Source: Prostheceraeus crozeri
Lineage: Eukaryota > Platyhelminthes > Polycladida > Euryleptidae
NCBI GenBank assembly: GCA_907163375.1
Contig: CAJQUW010004777.1
Coordinates: 124,001 to 188,000 of the forward strand
DNA: 64,000 bases
Direction of reading: 5' to 3'
The translations under genes were made by a program, and so were the position numbers. Positions 51,251-62,599 of this stretch are shown here, piece by piece. Numbering within the stretch: position 1 is the stretch's first letter; every line of letters starts with the position of its first letter. The notes below the pieces were generated by a model. That model worked only from the letters and a program-made list of their open reading frames with translations. It was not told the DNA's origin and did not search any database.

Positions 51251-51908
51251 AGGGGGGGGGGGACGTCAGCCGAAAATTTTTTCTCTCCGATTTCGCTGGA
51301 AACATCCTTCCTAACCCAAAATTTCACGTAGATTCCGAATCTGGACTCCGTTTTCTCATCCGATGCTTCGTTTGGGCGCTACACACCAAAACGTCCCACA
51401 TTCTATGTCAAAATTTTGAAGAAACAGTTTTTCTCGCCGATTGCCTTGAAACTCACCCTACCGATGCAGAATTTCACGCTGAATCCGAATCTGACCTCCG
51501 TTTTCTCATCCGACCACTCCTTCCACTCGAAACAACCCATTTTACAACCCAACATTCAGCAGATTGCACCAAAAACATCACACACTATAGCCTCAAGACT
51601 AATCCTGGCGGTCGCCCACGTCAACCTAGACGGTCGCCCACGTCAACCAGGCGGTCGGACCAACTCACCCGAGTCTCACACTCTGTTGTTGCAGAGGGGG
51701 GGGGACGTCAGCGAACATGTTGTGAACGTGGACCCACCCGGCCGGCACACCACGACAGACCACAACCTCTGTCGTTCCAGAGGGGGGGGGGACTCAGACA
51801 CGAAGCACCACGGCGGCCGACCACGACACTCTGCCGTGCCAGAGGGGGGGGGGACGCAGCGATGGCCGCCATCTTGCGCGGTCCAGAAGTGGAGTTTTGC
51901 TTACTACT
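51125..51908 (-). repeat. Right terminal inverted repeat of Polinton B
   Basis: This is the inverted counterpart of 28190-28775 with an additional ~185-bp internal duplication. Runs of G (8-11) each adjoin the CTCTG ... CAGAG hairpins in reverse orientation. The final bases GCTTACTACT match the left end exactly. Confidence 0.9.
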
Positions 51909-52863
51909 TTCGATGTATTTTGGTGAGAATCATTCCATGTTCTAAATACCAATCTAGCATTCTTCCTTCAACAACATACTTTCCTTTATTACTTTGTGTT
52001 AACATAAGTTTTTTTGTTGGTCTGTATTTCTTAGGAATTAAAGATTTTTGATAATCTGAAAAATCTTCTATATTGGGAATTTTGTTTTCGGGACAGAAAG
52101 GAAAATATTTTGTTTTATCTTTTATTTCATCAGATATACTAAATCAACTTCATATATATAACCATGATTATAATTTCCATCATATGTGTTTTGATAATCA
52201 AGAATATTATACCATTCCATCTCACCTGTTGGTAATTCTTGTATCATGCAAGAAGAATATAAGCTATTAAAATCATAATATAACAAATAGTTTTCTCTCA
52301 TGATTTCATCAACTGCTGCTTGACTCTCTTCATTTGATATAAGTCCTTCTATATTTTGATTAAACAATTTTATAAACTGATCGCTTTCTTCTGGAGATAA
52401 AGGTTTATATCTTCCATAATCATTAGGAATTACTTTTTTACTACAACATTTAACATATCTATTACCTAAAACTGATGAAACACCACCTCTAATACCAGAT
52501 TCAAAAAATAATAATTTATCATATGTATTTTCTTTATAATGTTTAAGTTTAACACCAGTATGTTTTGATCCTGCTAACCATGTTAAACCTGGTGTAAAAT
52601 AACAATGACATGGATCTATTCCGTAATATTCTAAACAAATATCACGAAAGTTTTCGAAAAGATCAGCTAGTATTAATACATCTACGTGTATCTGAAGATA
52701 TTTCATTGTATAATCATACATTATTCTACAATTTAACTCTCTCCAATTCTTTTTAGCTTCTGCATAGTTTCTTCAGATAATTGTGATTGCTTTAATGTTG
52801 ATTTAAATTTATTTATTGGAGGAAGTTTTTGTTCTTTCATTATTTCATTTATTCTATTTACAT

Positions 52864-52893
52864 CAGTCTTCGACTGTGAACCGCAGGTTTTGT
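52864..52893 (-). repeat. Double-hairpin in-frame insertion in A3 polB, different stems
   Basis: Relative to A2, about 30 bases are added that encode KTCGSQSKT. Two hairpins, AACC-TGC-GGTT and AGTC-GAA-GACT on the minus strand, lie side by side. The stems differ from the common GAACC/GGGC type but the layout is the same. Confidence 0.75.
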
Positions 52894-55107
52894 CTCCAGT
52901 TATATATTCATACGGAAATAAGCTTTTTAAAGGTTTTGAATTATATTTATTTAATATTTTACATTGTTCAGGTTTCAAAGTTTTTCCCATGACATCTAAT
53001 GAATAAGGAGTAAAAAATCTAAATGCATCTAAAATTCTAATGCAACCTAATTGCATTGAAAAATATTCTTCTTCTGTTTCACATAGTACATTTACTTGTT
53101 GTTGTTGTAATTTTTCCGATGAAAATAAATCTTTCATTACTAAATAGAAATCATATTTAGAACCATTGTAGAAATATAAAGGAACAAAGTTATATTTAAA
53201 TTATTAGCATTAAGATTACAAGAATTATGTGCTGCACCTCTATGTAATCCATTTAGATGATCATGATCTTTTACTTTATCATTACCCAATTCTTTTCCAC
53301 AGTAAAAACATTCTGTTTCATTAATAAAATTAAATTTTTCTTCATCGGTTAATGGCATCATTGGTATATTTGTTTCAAGCAATTGTGAAAAATAATTTTG
53401 TAATTCTTCTACTTTCTTTGTAAACATTTCTGAACTATCTTCACCATAGTATTGATAATATTCTGATTTAAATAATTCAGGATAATTTGAATGAATGTAC
53501 ATTCCCCAACATAATGGTTTTTGTTCAAATAAATATTTTTCTTTACTTTGTTCAGGTGCACTTTTTTCATATTTACAATTATCAGAATTTTGTGTCATGT
53601 TAACATTATATGCTTCGAAATCACAATAAATAGTAAAGTGTACTTTATTTTTCAAATAATGTCTATTATATTCTAAATAATCATCTTTAGGAAATGTGTT
53701 TCTGACTGCTTCATTTTGTTGACAATTTTCCAAATGTCTATTCATTTCTTTCAAAGTTCTAAAACTTGTCATACATTGAAGACAAGGAAAATTTGTATTA
53801 TCTGAAGCTTTTGTAAATATAGAAACATCTTTACACAATATAAAATGACCCTGATAATATAATATATTCGCTTGTGCTGGTTGCTTTGTTTCATTAATTT
53901 TTCAAATTTATCTTTATATATTTCATGTGTTTCATCAATTTCTTTTGTAAGATTAAATGTATTTCGATGAAAATTTTGATTTAATATTTGTAGCTGATGA
54001 ATATATTCTTTATCATATTGTTCTTTATATTGTTGTTGAAATTTTTTTAAACATTCATTTATTTTTTGATTGGTTTCCTTTTCTTCATTATTTAATTCTT
54101 TATTGTCTTCATTTAATTTTTGTATCGTTTCTATCTTATTTTGATATTTATGGTGATATTCTTGTAGTAACATTTTTACTTGTTGTTGATAATCTGTTTC
54201 ACAATTTTGTAAAATTTTATTTAAATTTTGCAATTTTTGTTGATATTCTAAAGATAAAGATGAATAATTGGAATCATAATCATAATTAAAATTACGTCCT
54301 TTATAATTATTATGATTTATCATTATTGGTGATAATGTTTTTACAAGTTCAAATTTTTCAGTACATATTATATTTCCTTGGTAAAAAATATTATGATGCA
54401 TGTAATTTCCTCTATCATTATAAACTATTTCTGATTGACATAAATTTTTATTATTCAAATAAAATTTTTTTGAATCTGAGTAAAATGGAGTAATATCACC
54501 AATAGAAACATAATTCACATTTAATTCAAAAACATTTACTTCTATTAAATTTTTATTCTTTTTATGAAACTTTATTAACCTATTATAATCATATGGAAAT
54601 TCATCTAAGCCATCAGAGAGATCAAATTCATTTATGTATTCTTCTTTATTATAATGACTTAGTCTTTCTTTATGATATTTTGCAGGATGTAAATGTGCTA
54701 TAATACTCCACAGAAAACAATAATCATCTTCATTTTTTATGTTGATTACTTGTGGTGAACTGAACGGTAAAGGAACATAACTACCACCAGTATCATTTTT
54801 ATATTTATCAATTACTATTTTCTTAGATAGTATTTTAACAAATCTCCAACCAGATTCACGTAACTCGTCTTCAATTATACAATTTTCTAATTTATTTATC
54901 ATCCATTCAAATATGGCTTGTACATCATTTATATTATGAATTTCTTGTGAATTTGTAAAATGTCCTTGTATTATTTCTTCAGGAATTCCATCAGGTCCAA
55001 TTTTTGTATAAAGTACTTCTACATTCATATAACATTTGAAAGATTTCTTAAATATTTTGAAAAAGTTTGTTAATACATTATAAAAAGTTTCATCGGTTTC
55101 ATTATGT

Positions 55108-55142
55108 TGAACGGGCGAAGCCCTAGAACCTTCGGTTCGTAC
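55108..55142 (-). repeat. Double-hairpin in-frame insertion in A3 polB, unique site
   Basis: This is the common element (GAACC-GAA-GGTTC plus GGGC-TTC-GCCC) and encodes VRTEGSRASPV, but at a position where neither A1 nor A2 carries it. Confidence 0.85.
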
Positions 55143-55257
55143 CGATTCATTAAATAAATATTTTATATCTGTTACAGCTTCATCGGTTTTTTTAGTTTCA
55201 TCAAATTCATCTATTTCGTTAAATTCATCAGTATCGCTAAATAAATATCTTCCATCT

Positions 55258-55293
55258 GGTATGGGCCAAGCCCTAGAACCTTCGGTTTGTATG
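55258..55293 (-). repeat. Double-hairpin in-frame insertion in A3 polB, site shared with A2
   Basis: This is at the same place as A2 site 1 but diverged: it encodes IQTEGSRAWPI and one stem is changed (GGGC-TTG-GCCC). Absent from A1. Confidence 0.85.
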
Positions 55294-55611
55294 GACTCAT
55301 CTTCACTATTAAAAACTTTTTTATATTCCGAATGTGAATAAGCATCAAACATTTTTTAACTTTTATATCAGTAGGTAATGTTTCTAGATAGTTTATATTA
55401 TTATTTAATTTTAATATATTTCCTTCATCAGCTCCATCTACATTTTGTAAATGCAATTTAATATTTAAATGAGATTGATAACTTCTTTTTGTTTGCAATT
55501 GTCTCTTACATAAGATACAATAAAACTTTTCCATTTTTTTGTTTTTTAAAGAAAAAAATTGTGTTTTAATTTTAGATATAAGCATTCTAATACCAAGGTC
55601 TTGAGAGTTAT

Positions 55612-57005
55612 TTTATATTATTATATATTTCACGTTCTTTAGTTATTTTATTTTCTTTATCACATTAAGTTTTATCATATTAAGTTTTATCATATTGACT
55701 TTTATCATATTAAGTTTTATCATATAACGTTTTATCAAAAGATAATTTAAATTTATTTTCACTAACTATTGATTCTTCATCATCATCATAAATTGATTCT
55801 TCAACATCATAAATTACACTTTTTGGTATAGGATGCCATTCCCTGATAGGATACCATTCCCTGATGGGAATATCTAATTCTAAATTATATTTATTATTTG
55901 ATAATAATATAATAGAGAAAAATATTGGTCTTCGCTCTCTTTTGGAAAATTTAATAACACCACCATAATCTGAATCATTTTTAGTTTTTATTAAAGATGA
56001 TAAAATTTTAAATTGATTAGATGTAAATCCTAATTTAAATTTTGTAGACCCGACACATAGTTGTCTAACAGTATCTTTAACTATGACATCATTATTATTT
56101 TCAATTGTAAGAAAATGAAATTAAGATAAATTTTGATTATATGTAATATTAATATCATGTACATCAGTATGAGATATAAATTTTTCTTCACTTAAATTTT
56201 TATAATTACTAATATTTTTATAATCTTTTTTACCATTTACACCTTTTTCAGATGTTTCAGAATCATCATCTATATTATCATCATTATTATTATTATAAGA
56301 TTCTTTAAAATTATTATTATTATTGGATTCTTTAAAATTCTTATTAATTTTAGAATTTTTATCAATTTTTGAATTGGTATAAGGTGTTGTCCACATATAA
56401 ATTTTCTCTTGTTGAGCTAAACCATTTATATAAGATTTTAATAAATTAATATTTAAGTTTGAAAATAACCCTATATAAGTATCATCATCATATCTTTGTG
56501 GCATTTCTAATGTTTCTTGTTTATAGATTGTGTCTCTATAATAAACTTGGCATAATAATTCTTCATTATGTTTTTTGCTTTCTATATGAATATTATATTG
56601 ATTAAACTCATCAACAAATAATCTAATTTTTTCTTTCGAAAAAGATTTTAATTTTTTAGCTAATTCTCTAATATTGATATAATTGATAATTTTAGTTTCT
56701 ATCCAATCAGTATTACTAATTGGTAACACTGCTCTAATAAATCCATAATCATTATTATGACCAATAATTACCATGTTTTCTTTATTTAATTCTACATGAG
56801 CCACATCATTATATTTGCTTACTATATCCATAAATTTAATAAATGGATCCCCGGGAAATATACAATAGTTAGTTTCAATAGAAGGTAAACTTTTTGTTTG
56901 TTCTTTGAATATTTCAGCTTGTAATTGAAACAAAAGATTAACATCTATACATGGATTATTATTATTATTATCAAAACATTTATTTTCAAATCCCGATGAT
57001 CTCAT
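55612..57005 (-). pseudogene. Clamp-like conserved Polinton A protein (A3), broken copy
   Basis: It starts MRSSGFENKCFDNNNNNP at 57005. The first 290 codons are open and close to the A2 gene, except that the linker is Asn/Ser/Lys-rich instead of His-rich, so this linker evolves quickly. A short tandem of ATATTAAGTTTTATC type lies near 55670-55730. Broken in the C-terminal half. Confidence 0.7.
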
Positions 57006-57147
57006 CGAATAAGAAGAACAGGATGATACGGGCGAATATATTTTTTTAAATCTGCTTTTTCCATTTTTTTATTTCTATGTGAGAAAAAATTACTTTTTAG
57101 AAAAAAAATTATTTTTTAGAAAATAATACTTTTTTATTGTTTAAAAA

Positions 57148-58034
57148 ATGATGTTACCAAATGTTGGTGGAGGTGCACATATCCCGAATAATCGTGAATC
57201 AGAAATAGAAATAAAAAATTATATCATGAAACTGGAGACGTTTTATCTGGTCCATTGCATCTTCCTATTCCTCCGCAACAAAATACAGAGTTAACAAATA
57301 AACAATATGTTGATACACAAATCAATGACTTAAAAGAAAAATATATAAACGATGTTTTGGTTCCACTGATGAATGAATTAAAGTTGCTTAAACTTAATGA
57401 CAAATCATTAAACGAAAAATTATTAAAACTTGATAAAAAGGATAGAGAGCTAGAAGCAGATATAGCAAAACTTTTTAAAAAGATTTCAGAACAATCAAAA
57501 ATTTTAATATTACTTTCTATAAAGTTAAAATCTGCAGTCATTAAAAATAAACATCAGATAAAATTATTGAAAGAACAATTAGAAGATGAAATACAAAAAC
57601 TTCCAAAAAGAATTAAAAAAAATTCAAATAAGTTACAAGCTACATTCCAAAAAAGTATTGATGAATTGAGTTCTAAAATTACTCAACAAATGATTAAGAT
57701 GAATAGAATAATAAATGAAGTAAACTCACTTAATCAAAAAGTTGATAAAATGAAAACTCTTAAAAACAATTTAGAAAATGAATTAAAGAAAAGTTTACAA
57801 GAAAACTCTAAAGGAAATAAAGAACAGTTAGATGCTGTTAAAAGACAATTAGATGTTCCTAAAATTAAGTTAAATGCTCTTAAAGCGGCGTTGAAGATGA
57901 ATCAGGAGAAAATGCAAGTTAATAGAAAAGAAATTAAAGTACATCACACGCTGCTTGACGCGATAGATAAAGTGCAACGGAAAATTAATAAAGTTATCAC
58001 GAAGTTGTTAGACATTCACACACGTAAATCTTGA
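57148..58034 (+). pseudogene. Fibre-like coiled-coil protein (A3), broken copy
   Basis: This is the copy not interrupted by a transposon. GDVLSGPLHLPIPPQQNTEL and LTNKQYVDTQINDL show the fibre-neck motif continuous with the long coiled coil. This locus gives the empty target site that defines the AATA duplication of the Chapaev-like element in A1. Broken near its 5' end. Confidence 0.7.
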
Positions 58035-58120
58035 TAGAACATTGTTCAAAGGTTTTAGCCGATCACACACGTAAATCTTAACGTAAATATTTTTCCAAAA
58101 GACAAATTTAATCCTAAAAA

Positions 58121-58648
58121 ATGCCTATAATTTATAAACACAATCTTAAACATTTTGCTTCAAATCAAAAAATAGCACATAAACCATCCATGAAATCTAT
58201 TTACCATTATAACAATGTAGAAACAATTCAAAAAGAAGGGGCTGGCATCTTTTCTGGTATTGGAAGTATCGTTAACTTAATTAAAAATAATAAAGATTTG
58301 ACTACATCTGCTGCAAAAGGAGCAGCTGCTATAGGTAGTACAGCTAGTGCAATATCAAATGATGTTAAGTCTCAAAACGAATTAAAACAACTAGAAGCTA
58401 TTCGTAAACGTAGGAATGATTCTGAAGAGCTAAAAAAATTAAAAAAACTTTCAGAGGAAACAAAAAACAAAATTGCTAACATAGCTGTGGGGGGTGAAAC
58501 CTTGAGGAGCGGAGCTCCGTCTGATAGTAAACATAATGAAAATAAAAATAATGAAAAAACAATTGAAGAAATAAGAGGCAATGGTGTGAACAGCAACCTT
58601 CGGTCTAACCAGCAAAGCTGTAGCGGAGCTGGTCTAGCAAAATTCTAA
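58121..58648 (+). CDS. pVI-like minor virion protein (A3)
   Basis: This is an open 175-codon frame. It differs from A1 mainly in the C-terminal third, where hairpin insertions encode GETLRSGAPSDSK and SNLRSNQQSCSG. The IRGNG adenain-type site is kept. The hydrophobic GAAAIGSTASAIS stretch is unchanged. Confidence 0.6.
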   Translation: MPIIYKHNLKHFASNQKIAHKPSMKSIYHYNNVETIQKEGAGIFSGIGSIVNLIKNNKDLTTSAAKGAAAIGSTASAISNDVKSQNELKQLEAIRKRRNDSEELKKLKKLSEETKNKIANIAVGGETLRSGAPSDSKHNENKNNEKTIEEIRGNGVNSNLRSNQQSCSGAGLAKF

Positions 58649-58800
58649 AATTATATTTTAATAAAATTTTTTTAGTAAAATTTTTTTAGCAAAATTTTTT
58701 TAGTAAAATTATTTTAGTAAAATTTTTTTAGTAAAATTATTTTAGCAAAATTTTTTTAGTAAAATTATTTTAGTAAAATTTTTTCTGTGTGTGAGAAAAA
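58649..58800 (+). repeat. AT-rich short tandem repeat upstream of the capsid gene (A3)
   Basis: There are about nine units of AGTAAAATTTTTTT / AGTAAAATTATTTT type, followed by a single unit of the 20-bp TCTGTGTGTGAGAAA repeat found in five to eight copies in A1 and A2. One repeat type has largely replaced the other at the same place. Confidence 0.85.
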
Positions 58801-58828
58801 ACAAAAAGTCAAATTATTTTTTATAAAA

Positions 58829-60162
58829 ATGTCTTCGCTTATCGAAAATAAATTTAGATTAGACGATCCTCCGTTCGTCAGTTATAATCAAAAAAAGAAT
58901 GACTATATAAGAATTGCTATGAATCCCGGATCTTCTAATAGAGTAAATACTGGAGGAGATTTAATTTTTGAAGTTGATAATCAACAAAGTTATATATATC
59001 TACCTGATTCATTTTTACACTGTGAATATTCTTTATATAGTGATGCCAATTTTACAACACCATTACCAGATACCGATAATATTGCATTAGAGAATAATTT
59101 TTTTCCAAAATTATTTACACAAATGCGTTTAGATGTTGCAACACAAAATATAGAAACAATAAGTGATTCTCCAGGTGTAATTGATACAATGCTTAGATTT
59201 GTAACAATTGGTGAAAATAATAAAAAGTATGAAATCGAAGGTTGGTTTCCTGATACTAATGATGGTATAATTGTTGATGATTTAACTCACGCTGGAACAG
59301 ATGCCGCAGGAATTGCGAAAGATGTAGAAAATATTGCAAAACATTTAAATAAAACAAACAATAGTGCATATAAAGAAAGACGTGAATTTAACAAGAAAAG
59401 TAAACAGACAGTAAATTGGTCATTGTCTCCATTATTCGGATATTTAGATTATGACAAAATATCATATCAATTAAAATTTAAGTTAATAATTCATCGTACA
59501 GCAAATAATGAATTAATCTTTTTTGGTAAGACTGGAAAAAAGCATATTTAAAAATTGATAGACTTGAATGGTGGATTAAGCATATTTCTCCTAGTTTAGA
59601 GGTTGAAGCAGCTATTGCAAAAAGATTAAATACTAACAAACCAATTCCAGTAAATTTTCTAAAGCGTACTGCTAGTTCAGTAACTTTTTCCGAACAAAGA
59701 TTTAACTGGCATTTTACTAGAACTGCGAATACTCCAAGATATTTATTACTAACTTTTCAAAGAAATAATTCTCCAAGTTTTGATAAGAACAACAATCTTT
59801 TTCATATTAATACAATTCGAAGTTTACAAGTTGCTTTAAATCAAACCCGATATCCAATTGATCCATTAAGATTCGATGATACCAATAATCAATTTATGGA
59901 AGGATATGATTCTTATAGAAATCTTTGTATAGAATTTGGAGTTGAACCACAATTAACTCCTGGAGATTGGAGACATTTATATCCTGTTTTCTGTTTCGAT
60001 TTAAGTGCACAATCTGAAGATATTATCAAGACTGGTTGTGATGTAACAATTAATATTGAAAAGAAAGATTCCACAATTTCATTGATGGCTTATGGTTTAT
60101 TGCTAGAAGATGTAAAATATTCTATTGAAATTCTTAATGGAAAGATGGCTAGGATTAATTAA
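58829..60162 (+). pseudogene. MCP: Double-jelly-roll major capsid protein (A3), broken copy
   Basis: This is the longest family A copy of the hexon-type capsid: MSSLIENKFRLDDPPFVSYN to LLLEDVKYSIEILNG. It includes YIYLPDSFLHCEYSLYSDAN, LTPGDWRHLYPVFCFDLSAQ and the strand MAYGLLLEDVKYSIEI. About 435 residues, similar in size to the family B capsid. Broken. Confidence 0.85.
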
Positions 60163-60325
60163 TTTTTTTTGATAACTTAAAATTTTTTCATAACTAGAAT
60201 AGATTAAAAAAATTCTTAACTTAAAATTTATTCATAACTAGAATAGATTAAAATTTTTGATAACTTAAAAATTTTTAATAACTACAATAGATTAAAATTT
60301 TTGATAACTTAAAATTTTTTTATTA
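60163..60325 (+). repeat. AT-rich tandem repeat of about 55 bp between capsid and pX-like genes (A3)
   Basis: There are three to four imperfect units around CATAACTAGAATAGATTAAA. The equivalent A2 region has one or two units. No coding potential. Confidence 0.75.
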
Positions 60326-60328
60326 AAA

Positions 60329-60811
60329 ATGTCGCAAGCGAAAAGTAATAATAATAAAACTGTTGAATTAAAATTACGTAATATTGTTGACAAAAATACA
60401 CCTAAAGCTATTACGATTTACAAAAAAAAGTATTACATAAGTAAACCAATGATAGTGAATATTCAATTACAAGAAGAAAAAAATGGCGGGATTCTCCCAT
60501 TAATTCCACTAATAATAGGTGGCATAGCAGCAGCAGGAAGTGTTGCAGGTGGGACAGCTGGTATTGTCCAAGCAGTAAATAAAAATAAAGCAGAGAAGGC
60601 AGCATTAGAAGAACAAAAACGTCATAATAGAGAGTTAGAGAAAGTTGCTAGGGGTGACGGAATAGTAGATAATTTTATTAGTAAATTAAATTTTGTTGAT
60701 GAAGGAAAACGAGTTCTTAAAAATATTCTCCACAATGTTGATGATTTAATTGAAATTAAAGAAACTAAAGATGGTTCTGGAATATATCTAAGTCCTAGTA
60801 TGATTCGGTAA
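60329..60811 (+). CDS. pX-like hydrophobic virion protein (A3)
   Basis: This is an open 160-codon frame equal in length to the A2 copy. NGGILPLIPLIIGGIAAAGS is the start of the hydrophobic segment; the A2 copy has NGRILPL there. A GGACC-TTT-GGTCC hairpin follows about 20 bases after the stop. Confidence 0.6.
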   Translation: MSQAKSNNNKTVELKLRNIVDKNTPKAITIYKKKYYISKPMIVNIQLQEEKNGGILPLIPLIIGGIAAAGSVAGGTAGIVQAVNKNKAEKAALEEQKRHNRELEKVARGDGIVDNFISKLNFVDEGKRVLKNILHNVDDLIEIKETKDGSGIYLSPSMIR

Positions 60812-60863
60812 TAACCTCAGGACCTTTGGTCCATCAGGTAAAACATTTATTTTATCTTTTGAA

Positions 60864-61332
60864 ATGAATTCTAAAAATTCTGAAAATTTAATTAAATTAA
60901 AAATTGCTAATTTCGATTTATTAAATTATCTATTAAACAAAAATAAAAACTCAAATTGTAAAATTTATGAAGGTAATGACATACAAAAAAACATTAGAAA
61001 ACTTTCCTGGATTTATTTGGAGTAAATATTCGAAAGAAAAACATCTTCCTGGTCATTCATATACCGGCCCAGGAACTCGATTAGATATAAGACTAGATGA
61101 GAATAATAATCCAAAACCAGGTGAAGAACCAATAAACAGAGTAGATGCAGCAGCTTACAGACATGATTTGGATTATCGAAATCATGACCTAAGTTCTCGA
61201 CATGCAGCTGATAAGAAGATGATTCAAGAATTAGATAGTATTCAGAATCCTTCCTTAAGAGAAAGAATTGAAAGAATGTTTGTTAAGAAAGCTTTACAAG
61301 CAAAAAATATTATTCGGTCAGGGTTTAAATGA
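60864..61332 (+). pseudogene. PLA2: Parvovirus-like phospholipase A2 domain protein (A3), broken copy
   Basis: The domain has the calcium-binding loop YTGPGTRLD and the catalytic pair in AYRHDLDYRNHD, as in the parvovirus VP1 unique region that breaches endosomal membranes. Adintoviruses are reported to carry such domains. It lies between the pX-like and integrase genes on the plus strand. The catalytic part is open; the locus as a whole is broken. Confidence 0.8.
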
Positions 61333-62152
61333 AACGACAGCAAAGCTGTCTGAGAGCACGTCTGAACCTACGCGTCTGAAATCCACAAGGAATACAGAAG
61401 GCCTAAATATTTATTGAAAGTAAAAGTATTTAATAAAGATGATATTTGGAGTGCTGATCTTATTCATATGCCGATTGAAGGAGGGTTTAAGTACGCATTG
61501 ACCGTTATAGATTTATATACACGATACGCTTGGGTAAAGCCTTTAAAAGATAAAAGTGGTCTATCAGTTAAATATGCGTTTGAAGAAATCTTTAAAGAAA
61601 GTAAGAGAAAGCCAAAAAATTGTTTGTTGACAAAGGGTCGGAATATTATAACCGAAACGTTCAGCCACTATTTGAAACTGTTTATTCAACTGAAAACGCT
61701 GGAAAAGCTGTAGTGATAGAAAGATTCAATCGGACGTTAAAAAATAAATTATTCAAGAAATTTACTGAGCAAATAAATCAGAAATGGTTGAAGATATTAC
61801 CAGGAATTGTAGAGCAGTACAATGACAAGATTCATTCAGGTATTGAAGAAACCCCAAAGAATGCTTCTGACGACCCTGATTTGATAAGAAAAAAAATATT
61901 CGAAAATAATTATTCGAATGAGAGTAATCCGAATTTGCAGAAACTTAAGCAGAAATTTACGATTGGAGATAGAGTTAGAATATTTAAGTATAAGAATAAA
62001 TTTGAAAAAGGCTTCGTTGGCTATTGGACTAAAGAGATATTTGAAGTTTGTAAAATAAATCAAACTTATCCGATTACTTACGAAATCAGAGATTTAGATG
62101 ATCAGGAAATCACTGGCAGATTTTATTGAAACGAATTACAGCGAACTGATTT
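61333..62152 (+). pseudogene. INT: Retroviral-type integrase (A3), broken copy
   Basis: WSADLIHMPIEGGFKYALTV carries the first Asp, LFVDKGSEYYNRNVQ the second, and VVIERFNRTLKNKLF the Glu. The C-terminal GDRVRIFKYKNKFEKGFVGY is an SH3-like domain. A GACAGC-AAA-GCTGTC hairpin sits in the spacer at 61336-61350. Broken. Confidence 0.85.
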
Positions 62153-62599
62153 TTAATTATCATTATCATTATTATTATTATTCAATTCTAACATAATATC
62201 AAGAAATGGTACTACTTTTTGTAATTTAAATAAAACATAAAGACATAATTGACCACAATAAGTAGTTCCTGGTTTTTGAATTTGAAATGTATTATAAGCT
62301 CCATTGCCAAGTAATTTTTTAACTTCGTTTGTTGGAGGTAATCCATAAGAGTCGAAATAGTAATTATCTCCATTTTTATTAGTCATACCTGCAGACCAAT
62401 GTACACCTTTCTGATCTGACGTATGAAGATTTCTTATGAAATTTATATATATTGTTGGCTTATTTTTTAGGAATTGTAATTCGTCTCTCATTAGAACATG
62501 AAAATTCTTTATTCCCAATTGATTTGCGATTTTCTTTAGATCAAAATTCGTTGTTGTTTGCGTTCCATATAATTTCAAAAACTCATTTATGTTGCTCAT
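62153..62599 (-). CDS. PRO: Adenain-type maturation protease (A3)
   Basis: This is an open 148-codon frame, MSNINEFLKLYGTQTTTNFD to ELNNNNNDN. Catalytic segments are NLHTSDQKGVHWSAG (His), DSYGLPPTNE (Asp) and GTTYCGQLCLYVLF (Cys). It converges on the integrase gene with only a few bases between them. It would cut the I-x-G-x-G site seen in the pVI-like protein. Confidence 0.85.
   Translation of the reverse strand: MSNINEFLKLYGTQTTTNFDLKKIANQLGIKNFHVLMRDELQFLKNKPTIYINFIRNLHTSDQKGVHWSAGMTNKNGDNYYFDSYGLPPTNEVKKLLGNGAYNTFQIQKPGTTYCGQLCLYVLFKLQKVVPFLDIMLELNNNNNDNDN

Larger units (their letters stand above)
28190..51908. mobile_element. Polinton B (family B, adintovirus-like), complete, 23.7 kb, innermost and youngest
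   Basis: The termini AGTAGTAAGC ... GCTTACTACT (the Polinton 5'-AGT signature) are flanked by a perfect 6-bp duplication TTCGAT (28184-28189 and 51909-51914). The element carries a full structural and replication gene set plus transcription-related genes. Base composition differs sharply from family A, so it is a different lineage. It looks whole: I see no obvious break in any recognised gene. Of the 23.7 kb, about 4.5 kb near the right end is repetitive and gene-poor. Confidence 0.95.
51915..55534 (-). pseudogene. polB: Protein-primed DNA polymerase B (A3), 5' part
   Basis: It starts at 55534 with the C2H2-type finger (FYCILCKRQLQTKRSYQSHL). It has the same coiled coil, exonuclease motif (YCDFEAYN), DHDH zinc/HNH-like segment and palm motif A (YYDFNSLYSSCM) as A2. 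The 3' part is at 27351-28189 on the far side of element B. Two in-frame double-hairpin insertions (55108-55142, 55258-55293) and a third of different sequence (52864-52893) are present. Broken. Confidence 0.9.
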
